A DNA stretch of 64,000 nt from Diphasiastrum complanatum (lineage: Eukaryota > Streptophyta > Lycopodiopsida > Lycopodiales > Lycopodiaceae). The position numbers were made by a program, and so were the translations under genes. The number at the start of each line of letters is the position of its first letter. Within the stretch, counting starts at the first letter, position 1. Location of the stretch: assembly GCA_029204225.1 (NCBI GenBank), contig MU832185.1, forward strand, positions 1-64,000, written 5' to 3'. Below are positions 22,861-35,566 of the stretch, in pieces. The notes below the pieces were generated by a model. It did no database searches, was not told where the DNA came from, and saw only the letters and a list, made by a program, of their open reading frames with translations.

Positions 22861-23899
22861 CACACTACAAGTGTCAAGATTAGGTTTGATGAGTGACTAA
22901 TTTCAAAGTGTTGGCATGAGGTCAAAGGACCAATCAAAAGAGAGATTTTCATGTATATGGTCCAATCAAATTAGAGGAGTCTTAAGTCACTCATGGATTA
23001 TAATTTACAGTTTCCTATCAATAAGTTTTTTAAAGTCAATTTGTTAAGTGGTTTTAACTTCAAGACTAAATCAAATGTTTGTGCAATGAAGTAGACTACA
23101 TAATAATTGGTTATTATTCTCTTGATGGCAAGCACTCCATGTTGCATTACAATATAAGTAGCTTGACATCTTATTCTAATTATACATGGTGACCAAAAAT
23201 CATAATGCCAAAGAGACCCATTTTTCTTAAAGAAAAAAATTCTCCATATCTAAAATGCTCAATAAAAGTATATTATTATCTTAAATAAAAATCTATTTCA
23301 ATTAAAAATCGTAACAATGTGGACTAGCACTTGAACCTTGACTCATTCTTCCTTCCACTTAGCTTCCATGGAAAAAATATTGTGGTACACAAAGTACACA
23401 CATGTGAGTTGTGATTAGAGGTTAAAACCAAGGTTTTTGCAACCTTATAGTGACTTACACAAAGTTATATCAAGATCCACAAAGGTCTTCATCACTATCT
23501 ATTTCACTCTCCTCACCAATGTCAATAATGCTTGGAAAAATTGTCTTGTCTGATTCACCAAGAATAAAGCACTCAAGCTTGAGCTAAAAATCAACTTTCT
23601 CAGATCCAAACACTACTTCTAGACTCACTTAGGTCTAATTCACTCTCTCCTTGAGAGCTGATAAGGATCAAAAGAGATTTGAAGCCAGACTACTTGCCAA
23701 TTTTTCACGCTATTGACTACTCTTGAGAAAATCAATGAGCACAAAGTAGATTGAACTTCTCAGCCCTCCCTAAGTTCTTTTCCAGAATTTTGCCACTAGA
23801 AACTTACTTGAAATGCACAAAGATTCAAGTAGCAAGATCCCCTTGATCTTGATTCAAAACAACTTTTTTTCTTTTGGAAGGTCTCTACAAAACAAAGCT
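22861..23899. other. No gene recognised
   Basis: AT-rich sequence to the left of a copia-family leader. It may be the body of a non-autonomous element, because it follows the leader where gag should be, but no gag or pol can be read in it. Confidence 0.4.
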
Positions 23900-24476
23900 C
23901 AAGAAAATTGGTTTTGATTCGAACCTAGAAACTCACAAAGGCTTCACTTGTCTTGATTACCTCAAATTTGACTTTTAGCCCTATCTTTGGACTTCTAATC
24001 ACAGTTTAGATGAGATTCTATCAAAGACTTATGAAATCCTATCAATTTTCACCATTTTTGGACAAAAACATGACTAAATCTCACAAAAACTTCTCGATGT
24101 ACTTTCAAGACCTGTAAAAAAATTTTAGAGGACCTGACTTTAGCCTAGATTAGTTAGATCTCATGATATGTCAAATCTAATCAATGGCACTCACACTTGG
24201 TGGCTTTTGCTAAGATTAGCACCAAAAATCTCATCAAGAACTCAAAAATTGAATTCTTAGTGATCAAATGAATATCATGTAATAAATGCAGGTTCAGAGG
24301 TGACCACACGTGTGAAAAGTGTAGATTTGTATCCCTACCAAGTTTGGAATCAAAGTCCCTCACCAAAATCAAGATTCTAGCTCGCCCTCTCAATACTAGT
24401 TTTTAGCACCAAAACTTGCTAAAATGGATTTGCTTTTGATCAATGTCTTATGCTCTTGTACTTGGCTCTGATACCA
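23900..24476 (-). mobile_element. 5' leader and primer binding site of the 28-33 kb copia family
   Basis: On the minus strand, TGGTATCAGAGCC at 24476-24464 is the primer site complementary to plant initiator tRNA-Met. It directly follows the LTR end CACA. The leader below it aligns in order with the leader of the copia element at 32600-33050 (shared phrases around GGACTTCTAATCACAG, GATGTACTTTC..GACCTG, TTAGCCTAGATTA and GGTTCAGAG). No gag follows, so this is a truncated or non-autonomous copy. Confidence 0.75.
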
Positions 24477-24910
24477 TGTGAAATTATTGTTGTACTTTAG
24501 GACCATAAATGGATTCACAAAAGATCCACAAGAGTAATTGGGGTGCCTGCTTTACAACCTATCAAAAAACTAGACACAAAAAAATTGATCTAGATTGGCA
24601 ATTTGACAATCAACAAGCAAGAACAATCAATATCATTGATCAATCACTGAATCCAGCATGGCACATGTGTACTATAGGCTATAGTACGTCCTGCAAGCTG
24701 AGAAACAAGTACAGATTGATTTGGTTGCATTTGCATCACAAAAACTTAATGTACAATGTGGAGTAGCTCGAGATTGCCAATGAGCTCCAAAAATAATCTA
24801 TCTTCTCACTATGGGAGCTTGGAATACATAGCAAATGTGACTTCCTTTGTGAAGTTAGGTGGATTTCCAGCATGCAATAAGGAAGCTAACTTGGCTCTCT
24901 TGCCCTATTT
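24477..24910 (-). repeat. Partial 5' LTR of the same copia family
   Basis: It starts TGTGAAATTATTG next to the primer site and matches the LTRs at 28425, 52445 and 62903 (shared GGACCATAAATGGAT, GATCCACAAGA, CTGAGAAACAAGTA and GAAGTTAGGTGGATTTCCAGC). Similarity ends after CTCTTGCCCTA near 24910, so the outer third of the LTR is lost. Confidence 0.85.
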
Positions 24911-27900
24911 TTATTTATATTGTTATATGGAGACATTCAGGACTTTTGAATCTGTTTGCACGTTTATTCATTGTTCAATTTGCGTTGCCAATAGACTACA
25001 TACTTTGTAGAGAAGAATGTAGATGCAAGCCATCAGTTTGGATTTTTTAATATTTATGATAGACAACAGTTGTCTAAATAGGTAAACCTTTTGCAAATGG
25101 GTTATTGTTGTAAGGTGGAACATAGTATGCAAGTGCTTCAAACATATTCACTAATTAGGAAGTCTAGATATGAACTTTGTACAAGCCAATATATCCTCCC
25201 CCTTAATATACTCATCACTTTATTAATATATTTATGCTAGGGAAAAAGCTATTATACTCAAAAAAATTATTGCATTTAGAAGACAATTTATCTTTTTTCT
25301 TGTCGAATTTACACATAACAATGAAGATATAAACAAAAGATATAATGTACTTTTTGAAGAAAATCAAAAGTTTGACACCTAGAAGTTCTAACAAGTGCAT
25401 GTTGTTTTTTTTTTTTTTGGATTCATCACGTTTTGATAAAGTCTCATTGTCTTTGTCTACGACTAGATTCGTTTGTATTGAGTAGGACATAGATATTTTG
25501 CAAATTATCTATTTTGTAAACTCAACGTCATCTTACACCCTAGGGATGTGATCAGCAAGGTTTGATAGGAGATTGTCTACATATATAATGTAAGAATCCA
25601 TTATCACTATCCATATCATCCTAGTTTGCTCCTAGATTATGTACCTAGGTATGGTGAACTTTCATTATCACTTTAAATCAAATTGAGATCACCTTGAATT
25701 TTTTTTTATGCTGATCTAGTTGCATAAATTTGTGTGAGTACAAAATGTAGTATATCCCTTATGATGATATTATGGCCTACTTGACACTATAATATTTTGC
25801 ACACAATCAAGTACATGTAGAGGCATACACTACATGGTTATGTAAGGCCTTCATATTCTATTTGAATTCTAGTTTTGTTGATTGTTTAGTCAAGATATTT
25901 ATGTTAGTATAACTTAGAGGATCAAGTAGTAGAGATAGGACATAATTGGTATCAATAAAACATCAGGTGGGATAATTTGTAAGCACACATGTTATTTTGT
26001 AATGTTAAGAGCTAATCAAATTTATTGAATATAAACAAAGCTATATTTATGTACAGTAAGAATTGAAGGAATGAAACTTGCTAGTTCTCATAAATTGTTC
26101 TTATATTATATATATCAGTTGCACTTTTAATAAGTTTATTCAATTCATCTTTGATCATATACTTCAACTATGATTCATCATTTCCCAAAGCAACGTATGA
26201 AATCATAGGCAATTGGAGAGTAAGCCTACCAATGAAAGAAGAAGCCACATAAGATACAAGGGGTACATCAATTGAGCAAGATATTTAAGATTACTAGTTA
26301 TCAATTGAGCACACAATATTGACCTTAACTTTATGTGAGAAATAAAACTATAAAGGTACACCACTAGCACCGACTTCATGTGAGATATTAGTAGAACACC
26401 AAAAGGGTTTGGTAGGGTTAATCTAGTAAAAGACAAGCCTATATTCGTGGATGAAGAACATCTCACACAAATTTTGTGCCACACTTAAATGGCACAAAGC
26501 AACACCCAATCCAGTGGATGATAGTGCACATAAAGCGCAGTTGCGGGCCACAAACTCATCCCCACTGTTGGAAAGAGGTGATAAGATGAAAGAAAATAAT
26601 TCGACAAAGTCGAAGTAGATAGACGACCTCATCGAGTGTGGTGGAAGAAACCTTCTTTCTTGTGCATGACTACGCCTATCAATATTGAACAAAAGTAGTG
26701 ATAGAAATCACGTTCAATCTTTAGCAACTAACTTTGAAATCGCTAGCAACTAAGTGATTACGTAGCCAAACATAAAGCATTGAATTATCAGACAAATAAT
26801 AAGAGATTATCGGTTACAAAAGAATTACAGAAATTTATACATACTTATATGATATTGAATGCAATAAATGATAGATTGATTTAGTGAAAGAAACAAATCA
26901 GAATGGAAATGAGCACAAAGGAATTGCGGATCAAAGTCGCGTGCTCTAAGCTATCTCTGAGTAACTGTAACTTTGTCTGAATTAAGCACTTCCACTAATA
27001 AGCAGTAAGCGCAATAGCAAACTCTAAATCAACTCTAAAGAACTGAGCTAGAATGCTCAAGATTGTTCAAGCTTGAAAACTTGTGTTAACAACTGTGCAA
27101 ACACAGAGAAAATATTAAAAAATAAATAAATAAAACTCCTTGGCATGTGTTTTGTAAGCCCACATGTGAGTATTTGCCAATAAACTTCTACTATGGCATG
27201 TGTTTTGTAAGTCCATGGGTAGAAGCTTAAAATAATAAAATAACTTAAACTTAGGATTAGAACTTAGACTCAAGAAACTTAAGCTTAGAAATATTTGTCT
27301 TAAGTTATCTTAAGTTTCAAAGTTAGAAACTTTTAAAGTTCTAAGTCCTAAGTTAGGAGTTCTAGAATGGCTAGCTTTAAATTAATCCCATAAGTTAGTG
27401 AATACTTATGGAAGACTCTCCTTGCTATAAAAGGAGAGGTATTTGCCATGTACACAACACTTTTGAGATTAAGCTATCTTGCTATTATTTGGAGAATTAT
27501 CTTTCCATTTATTTTGTGTTCCCATTGGAAGGTGCATAGCTTGAGGGAAGGTGCTTGGGCCTCCTCTTGTCTCCTTTCATTGGTTTTTATTGTGGCATGC
27601 TTCTAATTGTTTATTGTTTAGTGTTAGCCACAATCTATTATTTCTATTTCCCTTTTGGGTGTTAATTTAGATGTGTAGAGCCTTTTTTGGCTCTCTTGTC
27701 ATACCTCACTTGATCTTGTTGAGTTGTTGGTCTCTCCTCCTACAACAATATCCAAAACATCATTCATGTCAAGAAGTGATTCCATCCTCACTTTCCACTA
27801 TGAGTAGTTACTTAAGGTAAGCCTATCATTGCCTTCCAACATGAATCCACCACTTGTAGCCACGTTGCAATGACTTGATCAAAGCATGCATCTTATGGAA

Positions 27901-28424
27901 CCTGGCCAATGCTCTCCCCTCTCTGCTCAATATTTTCAATGGTGCTAGGAGGCTTCTATGAGCAACCTATTTACTTCGGCCCCCTTCCGCACTTTTGTCA
28001 TCTTGTTGTTATGTCCATGACCAATAAATAGGATACAATATACTCCTAGTCTTGAATACACGGTACTCCAGAAAAAAAAGCTGTTAGTTGTGCCATGTCA
28101 TACTGGACGTGACCCGAAAGTAACTAATATTCTTGTGAGTCCCAAAACACACTAAATGGAGTTTAGACAAGGTATGAGACAGTGTATGCATGTGTAGAGT
28201 TATCAATAGCAATTCTATGAATAGTTGGTTCATGCTTAGGACTCTATTCTAGGTGAATCTATGTATCGAAAACTTAGGGCTATGCATGGCTATGTGCCCA
28301 GGATGCTTTTGGCTCTATATATTGGGTCCAAACTCGCCCTACTCCTCATTATGGTTGTGGATTCATTGCTAGGCTCTCACTCTACATTCATGCTTCTTGT
28401 TCCTTGTCTTGCGGGTGAGGCTTT
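24911..28424. other. No gene recognised; LTR-like block at about 27115-27700
   Basis: AT-rich sequence. A block near 27115-27700 contains a repeated phrase GGCATGTGTTTTGTAAG (27140 and 27195) and TATAAAAGGAGAG near 27424-27436, followed by T-rich sequence, which resembles the promoter part of an LTR. No partner copy or target duplication was found. The remainder holds nothing I can identify. Confidence 0.4.
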
Positions 28425-29105
28425 TGTGAAAAGTGTAGTACTAAGGACCATAAATGGATCTTTGAATGATCCACAAGGTTGATTGTGTGCTTGTTAAACA
28501 ATCTATCAGATACTAGTCATCAGAAAACAAGATCTAGTTTAGCAGCTTGATATAAAACAAGTAGAGACAATCAGGAACTTGATCATAAACTGTAATTCGA
28601 GTTCTCACGTGTGAAGATCAAGCTGTAGTACGGCCTGTAGACAGAGTTTGAAGTGTGCCAAAGCTTGGTTTCATTGGAATCAATAGCAATCACAATACAT
28701 AGAGAGAAAATCCGTGAGGCTCCAAAAAGTTTCTATCTTCACACTATGGAAAACGAGAATACATAGTAAAAGACACTTCCTTTGCAAAGTTAGGTGAAAA
28801 TACAACATGTAGTAAGGAAGTAGACTCAACTTTCTTGCCCTAATGTGAAAACCCTAGCCTAGATCCAAGAGTCATGCTTGGTAGGTGCATGGTAGGTACA
28901 AATCTCATTATAAATCAAGGTCTAGATCCTAGAAAGAAAGAATCACTTTTAAATGGACACAACCACTCTTCTTGAATCATGGTAACCTACCTTAGGTGTG
29001 GATTTACAAGTGACACTTTGGCCATTCAAGTGACTAACAAAAATTATTGACAAAATGTACAATATTCTACATGGCTAGATTTGCCAATGTAGGCAATTTT
29101 TCACA
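28425..29105 (-). repeat. 3' LTR of the copia element (681 bp)
   Basis: On the minus strand it begins TGTGAAAAATTGCC right after a purine tract (TTTGAGGAGGAG) and ends CACTTTTCACA at 28425. It matches the solo LTR at 52445-53145 over its whole length. The RNase H frame ends inside its first bases (stop near 29067). Confidence 0.9.
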
Positions 29106-29868
29106 CTCCTCCTCAAATCTAGCCTTGGAAACAACAACACTTTTATCAATCACTCCAATTGAAGATCTAAGCTTGACAAATGAATCTTTAGGTAAATATT
29201 TAGTAAACAAATCAGCCAAGCAACTTGATGATGACACATGTTGGAGCTTGATCTCTTTGGCTTGCACTTTCTCCCTCACGAAATGATGAGCAATCTCGAT
29301 GTGTTTGCTCCTTGCATGGAATGTAGGATTAGTTGCAAGTGATTGGGCTGATTGGTTGTCATAGTAGATGATAGGAATCTTTTTCTCCATGACATGAAGC
29401 TCCACCAATAGCCTTTTGAGCCACAAGACCTCCTTGCATGTTGATGTCAAGGCCTTGTATTCGGATTCTGTTGAAGATAAGGAGATGGTATCTTGCTTTT
29501 TGGAAAGCCATGATACTACTTCTTCACATAGAAAGGTGGCAAAAGCACTTGTTGATCTTCTATCCACTTTGTCACCTGGCTCTTAACCCAAGAGTAGTCC
29601 CTCTATAGAAAATGCCAAAATTCTTAGTAGATGAGATGTACCTAAGAACTCTTTTGGCCATCTTCCAATGTGAAACTAGAGGACTTTGCATGATTTGACT
29701 TAACTTTCCAACACTATAACTAAGATCAGGTCTAGCTATAGTTAAATAAATCAAGGAGCCAATAAGCCTTCTATATAATGTGATATCCTCAAAGGATGCT
29801 TCATCACCATCAATAGATGCTTTTACATGTTGCTCCATTGGTATCTCAATGTCTTTACAATTCTTCAT
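29067..29868 (-). pseudogene. pol: Copia RT tail and RNase H
   Basis: Two adjoining minus frames (29868-29572, then 29567-29067). The first has YRRLIGSLIYLTIARPDLSY and the end of the RT connection. The second is the RNase H: DRRSTSAFATFLCEEVVSWL, SLSSTESEYKAL, YYDNQSAQSLATNPTFH, SKHIEIAHHFVREKV, ADLFTKYLPKDSF. The Asp, Glu and Asp of the RNase H centre are visible. The break between them removes the usual GYSDADWAGD box, so the enzyme is not intact. Confidence 0.9.
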
Positions 29869-29940
29869 TCCAAATCTATCTAGGATGGATGTAGCTTATT
29901 AAGATTGACAAATAAAGCTAAAATCACATCCTCTAATAAC

Positions 29941-30603
29941 CTATATTCCAAGAATGAAGCTTAATAGGCCGAGATCTGCCATCTTAAACTCTTTTGCTAA
30001 AGCAATTTTTACATCTTTAATTCCATCTAGATCATTACCACTCAAGATAATGTCATCTACATACAAAACAAGAATAATGATCATGTCATCATGAAATCTT
30101 ATGTACAATGATGGATCATAGGCACTCATTACAAAATTGATGGAAATGAGAAAAGAGTTTAGCCTAGAGTACCGTGCTCTAGGTGCTTGCTTGAGCCCAT
30201 AAAGGCTCTTCTTCAAGAAACACACCTTTCCTTCATGCTTTGCATTGATGAAGCCCTCGGATTGGCTCACGTAGATCTCTTTCTCCAAGTAACCATTGAG
30301 GAATGCATTTGTGAAATCAAGTTGGAATAGCTCCCGATTGAAGATTGTAGCAAGACTAATGATCAACTTGATAGTAACAAGCTTAGCCATAGGAGCAAAA
30401 GTCTCATCATAATCAATGCCTTTGGTTTGTAAAAAACCTTTGGCTACAAGCCTAGCTTTATGCTTACTTATTGATCCATCTTGATTATACTTCAATCTAA
30501 ATACCCACTTGCAATCAAGATGTTTCTTCCCTTGAGGAAGATCCACAAGATCCCAAGTATGATTCTCAATGAGAGCATCATACTCTACTTGCATAGCATC
30601 CAT
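29941..30603 (-). pseudogene. pol: Copia reverse transcriptase
   Basis: A 220-codon open frame with CKWVFRLKYNQDGSISKHKA, ETFAPMAKLVTIK, FQLDFTNAFLNG, KSLYGLKQAPRA and the catalytic box LYVDDIILSG, all hallmarks of RVT_2 in Ty1/copia. The expected 'VDVKNAFL' reads LDFTNAFL. The frame ends at LSFILGI, short of the rest of the domain. Confidence 0.93.
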
Positions 30604-30615
30604 CCAACTTTTAGA

Positions 30616-31362
30616 TTAACAAGCATTTTCATAGCATGTTGGCTCATCTAACATTGAAGTAAGAAAGGTGTAAGATGTGAAAGATGATGAGCCTTCCCTT
30701 TGATCACCTTGACCATCATAGGTGAGCCTCAATGGCTCGGTCCTTGCCCTTGTAGTTAAGGCCTTAGCACACTCACAAAGAGATCTATTCCTTCTCTCAC
30801 TCACTCCATTTTGTTGAGGAGTTTATGGACATGACAATTCCCTCTTTATGCCATTAGAACTACAAAAGTCAATCAACTTATTGGAGATATATTCACCTCC
30901 ATTATCACTCCTTAATATCTTAATATTGGTAATAAGTTGATTTTCTACCAAAGTCTTGAACTTTACAAAAGAATCAAACACCATAGATTTGCTAGACAAG
31001 AGGTACATCCAACAATATCTAGAATAGTCATCAATGAAGATTACATAATACTTGGCACCACCATTAGGCTCTTGTCAAAAGCTATGAACATCCGAATGTA
31101 TGAGTTCAAGAGGAGAGCTTGATCTTGATGTAGATCTTGAGAAGGGTAGTTTGTGAGCCTTTGAGAGGCTTCATGCTTCACATCTCTTCCCACACTTTGA
31201 CAAATGCTTGGGGAGTCCAACTACAAGCTCCTTTGTAACCATAGATTCCATGGCTTTGAAGTTGGGGTGGCCCAACCTTTTGTGCCATAGGTCCACCTTT
31301 GATAACTCCACCTTTGCCAAGTTAACACTCTCCACTACAATATTAGCATCAAGCTTAAACAA
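30616..31362 (-). pseudogene. pol: Copia pre-integrase and integrase
   Basis: Pre-integrase LWHKRLGHPNFKAMESM (about 31290), then the integrase core in pieces: YVIFIDDYSRYCWMYL (about 31010-31060), ILRSDNGGEYISNKL (about 30890-30930) and SERRNRSLCECAKA (about 30770-30804). The first two Asp of DDE and the Glu region are readable, but a stop interrupts the TPQQNGV box. The C-terminal third is replaced by unrelated text, so a deletion has joined the core to the linker before RT. Confidence 0.88.
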
Positions 31363-31489
31363 TCTCCTTGCTTAAAGCCTTTGGCTATACATTCATCATT
31401 TCTAAGGATGGAACAAATTCCATGCCTAAATTGTACATCAAGGCCATTATCCATTAATTGGCCAACACTAAGCAAATTCTTGGTTAACT

Positions 31490-31680
31490 GAACATAAAGA
31501 GCATTCTCAAGATTCATCCTTTTGGATGATCCAACATACAATGGAATGGTTCTCCACTTATCTTACATTCTTGACTACTTGCAGTATAGATTGATCTATG
31601 TAAATCATTGTAAGAAAGTAAAGTGGGGAAAATGTCCTTTTGATATGTCATGTGGGAACTAGCCCCACTATCAATCCACC
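31490..31680 (-). pseudogene. Copia aspartic protease fragment
   Basis: A minus frame, shifted relative to gag, reads SWWIDSGASSHMTYQKDIF near 31640-31680, containing the active-site DSG triad. The overlapping frame at 31335-31541 carries the downstream NLLSVGQLMDNG text found between protease and pre-integrase in copia. Confidence 0.85.
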
Positions 31681-32595
31681 AAGAATCATTGGTATTGCTC
31701 TTGGATGATGGTTTTTGGAAACCATCAAGGATGACTCTTCTTCATCCTCCTCCTCTTGATGTGCAATGTTGCTCTGTTTGGTCTCTTTTGCCTTCTTCTT
31801 CTTGAGACATTCTGATGCAAAATGTTCTTTCTTTCCACAGAAAAAACATTTGTACTTGGACTTGTCTTTGACCTTGCCCTTTGAGCTTGAAGCCTCCTCC
31901 TCCTCCTTGGTCTCCTTGAAGTGTTTCTTCTTGTCATTGGTCTTTTTCTTGTCTTTGAATGAGAAATTAGCTTTCTCATCACCATCCTGCAGAGAAATAG
32001 CATTCATTCTTGCATTGGTGTGCATCATTATACACTCTTCAGCCACTAATACATTGTGAAGCTTTTCTATAGTGGACAAAGTGTCTTGGATTGCAAAGCT
32101 TTGGACCAAATTTGAAAAGTCACTCCCAAGACCATTAAGGACAATCTGAACAAGCTCACCATCTTGAATCTTCTCTCCAATTGAAGCTAACTCCCTATTG
32201 AGAGACTTGATTATGAGCACATAAGCCTGTGCACTCTCATCACTCCTCTTTATGCTTTGTAGAATTTGATTCCTAAGCATGATAACCCTCGAAGTGTTAC
32301 TAGACTCATAGATTGATTTTGAAGATTCCCAAGCCTCTTTAGCACTAGTACAAGCTGATACTTCTCTCAGTAAATCATTGCTTACATTCGTCTTCACACA
32401 GTGAAGTACAAGCCTAGATCTTCTCTTGTATTTAACTAACTCCTGTGCACCTAGAGGTTCATCTTCATCATCAATTAGAAACTCATAAAGATCCTGGAAC
32501 ACCATGAGTGACTCCATCCTCACTTTCCAAGTAGCATAATTGGTAGAATTTAACCTTTCACTAGCTTCTAAAAGGTATGCTCCAGCAGATGCCAT
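31648..32595 (-). CDS. gag: Copia gag polyprotein (315 residues, one open frame)
   Basis: It starts with an ATG at 32595 and stays open for 315 codons. The copia gag domain is clear: STNYATWKVRMESLM (res. 17-31), then KEAWESSKSIY, LSTIEKLHNVLVAEE. After a Lys/Glu-rich stretch comes a CCHC zinc knuckle CFFCGKKEHFASEC (about res. 250-263). The last residues (from about 290) run into the protease region in the wrong frame, so a frameshift lies near 31680. It would package element RNA in virus-like particles; it is the only intact module here. Confidence 0.9.
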   Translation of the reverse strand: MASAGAYLLEASERLNSTNYATWKVRMESLMVFQDLYEFLIDDEDEPLGAQELVKYKRRSRLVLHCVKTNVSNDLLREVSACTSAKEAWESSKSIYESSNTSRVIMLRNQILQSIKRSDESAQAYVLIIKSLNRELASIGEKIQDGELVQIVLNGLGSDFSNLVQSFAIQDTLSTIEKLHNVLVAEECIMMHTNARMNAISLQDGDEKANFSFKDKKKTNDKKKHFKETKEEEEASSSKGKVKDKSKYKCFFCGKKEHFASECLKKKKAKETKQSNIAHQEEEDEEESSLMVSKNHHPRAIPMILGGLIVGLVPT

Positions 32596-33053
32596 CTTAC
32601 TAGTAAAATTCTACCCACAAGATATAGATTTGGTTGAACTTGAATCTCACAGAGGTTTCTAACTTGCAGTCTTTCACTCAAATGTTGACTTCTAATCCAA
32701 CAGATGGACTTGTAATCACAGTCCTATCACTCCCTCACAAAGCTGGAATGAAGATAAGATGAAGTGAAAACTACTCTCAAGCAAATCTTGCCAATCTTGC
32801 TATTTTTGGGCAATAGAATGACTCTATCTCTCTCTTTGATTTGATGTACTTTCTAGACCTGGTTTCCACTTTAAGAAGGTCTGAATTCAGCCTAGATTAA
32901 TTCTCATGAATCAAATGCAAAACTAATTAATGACAAATGTTCTTGGTAGCTTATCCTAGGATGTGCACCAAAAATTACATCAAATTGACACCAGATGAAA
33001 TTACAATGATCCAATGAATATGGGAGTTTAAATGATGGTTCAGAGTTGTCCAT

Positions 33054-33545
33054 TCGAACTACATCACTATAGTGATGCAAATTGGACGAGCTGCAAAGAT
33101 GACAACAAGTCCATAACTAGAGGATGTACAATAGCGTGTGGAGCTGCAATTAACTGGATATGCAAAAAGCAAACCTTGGTGGCTCAATCCTCTTGAGAAC
33201 CTGAATAAGTCGCAACTTCGAAGGTGGTGAATGAGGTAGTGTGGCTGCAGATGATGTTGGAGGCAATCGTGATACCACAAGAAGGGCCAAACACGATGAT
33301 GATGGACTCTCAGAGTGCCATCTATCTGTCCTAGGATCCTATCTTCCATTCAAAGACAAATCACATACCTTTGAAGTACCATCACATTCGAGATTTGATC
33401 TCTAAAGGAGAGCTCTAGGTCTAGTATATAAAATCAAAAAGTATGATTGCAGATCTGCTCACGAAACCCCTCAACAAGCCACTCTTTGCCAAGCAAAGAA
33501 AGGCAGTTGGATTAAACGTACAAAGCTGCAAGGTTTAAGAGGGAG
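33054..33545 (+). pseudogene. pol: RNase H end of a second copia element, plus strand
   Basis: Plus-strand translation gives SDANWTSCKDDNKSITRG (from about 33072), CGAAINWICKKQTLVAQSS, a stop replacing the usual STESEY text, then VNEVVWLQMMLEAI, DSQSAIYLS, KTNHIPLKYHHIRDLISKG and MIADLLTKPLNKPLFAKQRK, ending CKV-stop at about 33538. Several stops show it is dead. It is followed at once by a purine tract (AAGAGGGAG) and an LTR. Confidence 0.88.
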
Positions 33546-34160
<615 letters not shown>

Positions 34161-34189
34161 AAAAATACTAGAGTTGTGCATGAAAGTCT

Positions 34190-34651
34190 GCCAATGAGCA
34201 GAACACAGTGAAAGAGCAGAGTGTCATTCTGCCAACGAGTGAGACACTGACAATCTTGCTCTAAAAAATCAAACTAATAATACAGTCGTTCTGTTTTTTG
34301 TGCATCTCTTTGTCTTGTGTCGTCTGTCTTGATTGCTAGAATAAAATATGTTCTGTGATGTGTAGTCGAGTGTCTAGGATCCTGTAAAAGCTTTCGCATA
34401 AAAAGAAAATTCAAAGAATCAAAATCGTTTGCAAATACGAAGATGAAAACGAAAACAAAAAAGATAAAGTTTCGCTTGCGTGACATCACATAGATAATCA
34501 TTGTCATCCTAGCTAGTAATTCTCGGCTCTCATGCTTGGCTCTCAACTTATTCTGCTCTCCTCCTTTTGAGACCTCCTCGGTCATGGGTGAGAGGTACTC
34601 CGTGTCTTCAGCTTGGCTTGGCATCTGAGAATTCTCTGAAATCCGCCAACA
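34190..34651 (-). repeat. 3' LTR of the unusual minus-strand element
   Basis: On the minus strand it starts TGTTGGCGGATTTC at 34651, after a purine-rich tract (TTAGGGGTGGATAA). Its first roughly 170 bp match the LTR start at 62707 (shared ACCTCTCACC, GACCGAGGAGGTCTC, TGAGAGCC, ATGAGAGCC). The inner end near 34190 is approximate. Confidence 0.6.
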
Positions 34652-34807
34652 TTATCCACCCCTAATCTATTGTAGGACCCACTGCAACACAGGTGATGTC
34701 ATTCCGCTCAGCACTTGGTAAAGCGTGTATCTTCGTTTGCTTCCGTAAAACCAGGTACTTATTATCCGCAAAACTGTTTCTCAAAAATGAAGGTCTCCCA
34801 ATGGCCG

Positions 34808-35566
34808 CTACATTCCAACCCTCTTGAGAACCTGTTGTGAATCCTGCTCGCCTCGTCGTCTTGCCGTTTGTTTCCGCTCGCTCATCATTCGCCCCAGGGC
34901 TTCGAACACTTGGAAGCGGAGCTTACTTTCGAAGTTTAGTGGCCCCACGTATTCTAGTATCTTTTCAATGAAGCCCATCTCCTGCCAGTCTTCCACCATA
35001 GTGACGTATCGTGATGACATGAAGGCCGCTCTATCTATAGTATAGCCAGGCCATCATCTCACGGTCTTCCTCTGACTAAAGGGCTACGTTGGGATTGATC
35101 TTAATAGGATCCAAACCACGAGCCCAGAAACATTCTTGCTGCATTAGAAAGGCCATGGATTGGCAGTATTCGGCACTTTCTTGCACGCATAGATCGGCAC
35201 TTGTCTTGTATTTGTGCCCAAAATCTAACAACTGTAGCCTCAGATCATCCGGGGAGATTCTCTCTGAAATTCCCGTAATCACTGTCCAATTCACCAACTC
35301 AACCCGCGGTTTTCTGCCGGCCATGGATTTCTGCGTTTGAGTGGCATGTAGAATGGATCTATTCGCTTCCACGTCGGTGCCTTCAGGTACTCTTGGAGCC
35401 GCCTACTATCCTTTAGGATCTTGCTTCGCCATTCAGGTTGTGGTTGTAATGTCACAATGATCTCAGCCCTGGTGGAGTATTGGATTTGATCTATCTCCTC
35501 TTTGCCTCCCCTCATGTTGGGAGGATATTCCCTCTCGAATTTCTCTGATTCTTTGGTATCAACCAT
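34808..35566 (-). CDS. Orphan ORF, C-terminal part
   Basis: Three overlapping minus frames (35566-35291, 35372-35076, 35020-34808) read consecutively: EKFEREYPPNMRGGKEEIDQ, RRLQEYLKAPTWKRIDPFYM, then NWTVITGISERISPDDLRLQ and SAEYCQSMAFLMQQECFWAR, then EDWQEMGFIEKILEYVGPLN. The text looks like a folded globular protein with balanced composition, split by frameshifts. I do not recognise the family. Position just before the purine tract and LTR suggests the 3' end of the element's polyprotein. Confidence 0.45.

Larger units (their letters stand above)
28425..33050 (-). mobile_element. Nearly complete Ty1/copia retrotransposon, 5' truncated, inactive
   Basis: Order on the minus strand: leader (33050-32596), gag, protease, integrase, reverse transcriptase, RNase H, polypurine tract, 3' LTR. 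This is the copia order (integrase before RT). The 5' LTR and primer site are missing because the leader is cut at about 33050, where another copia on the plus strand begins. At least six frameshifts or stops separate the modules, and part of integrase is deleted. The other LTR copies in the window (24477, 52445, 62903) show that the family has been active locally. Confidence 0.92.

Noticed and set aside
29067-32595. Functional copia polyprotein
   Set aside because: Multiple stops, frameshifts and a deletion in integrase; only gag is intact.
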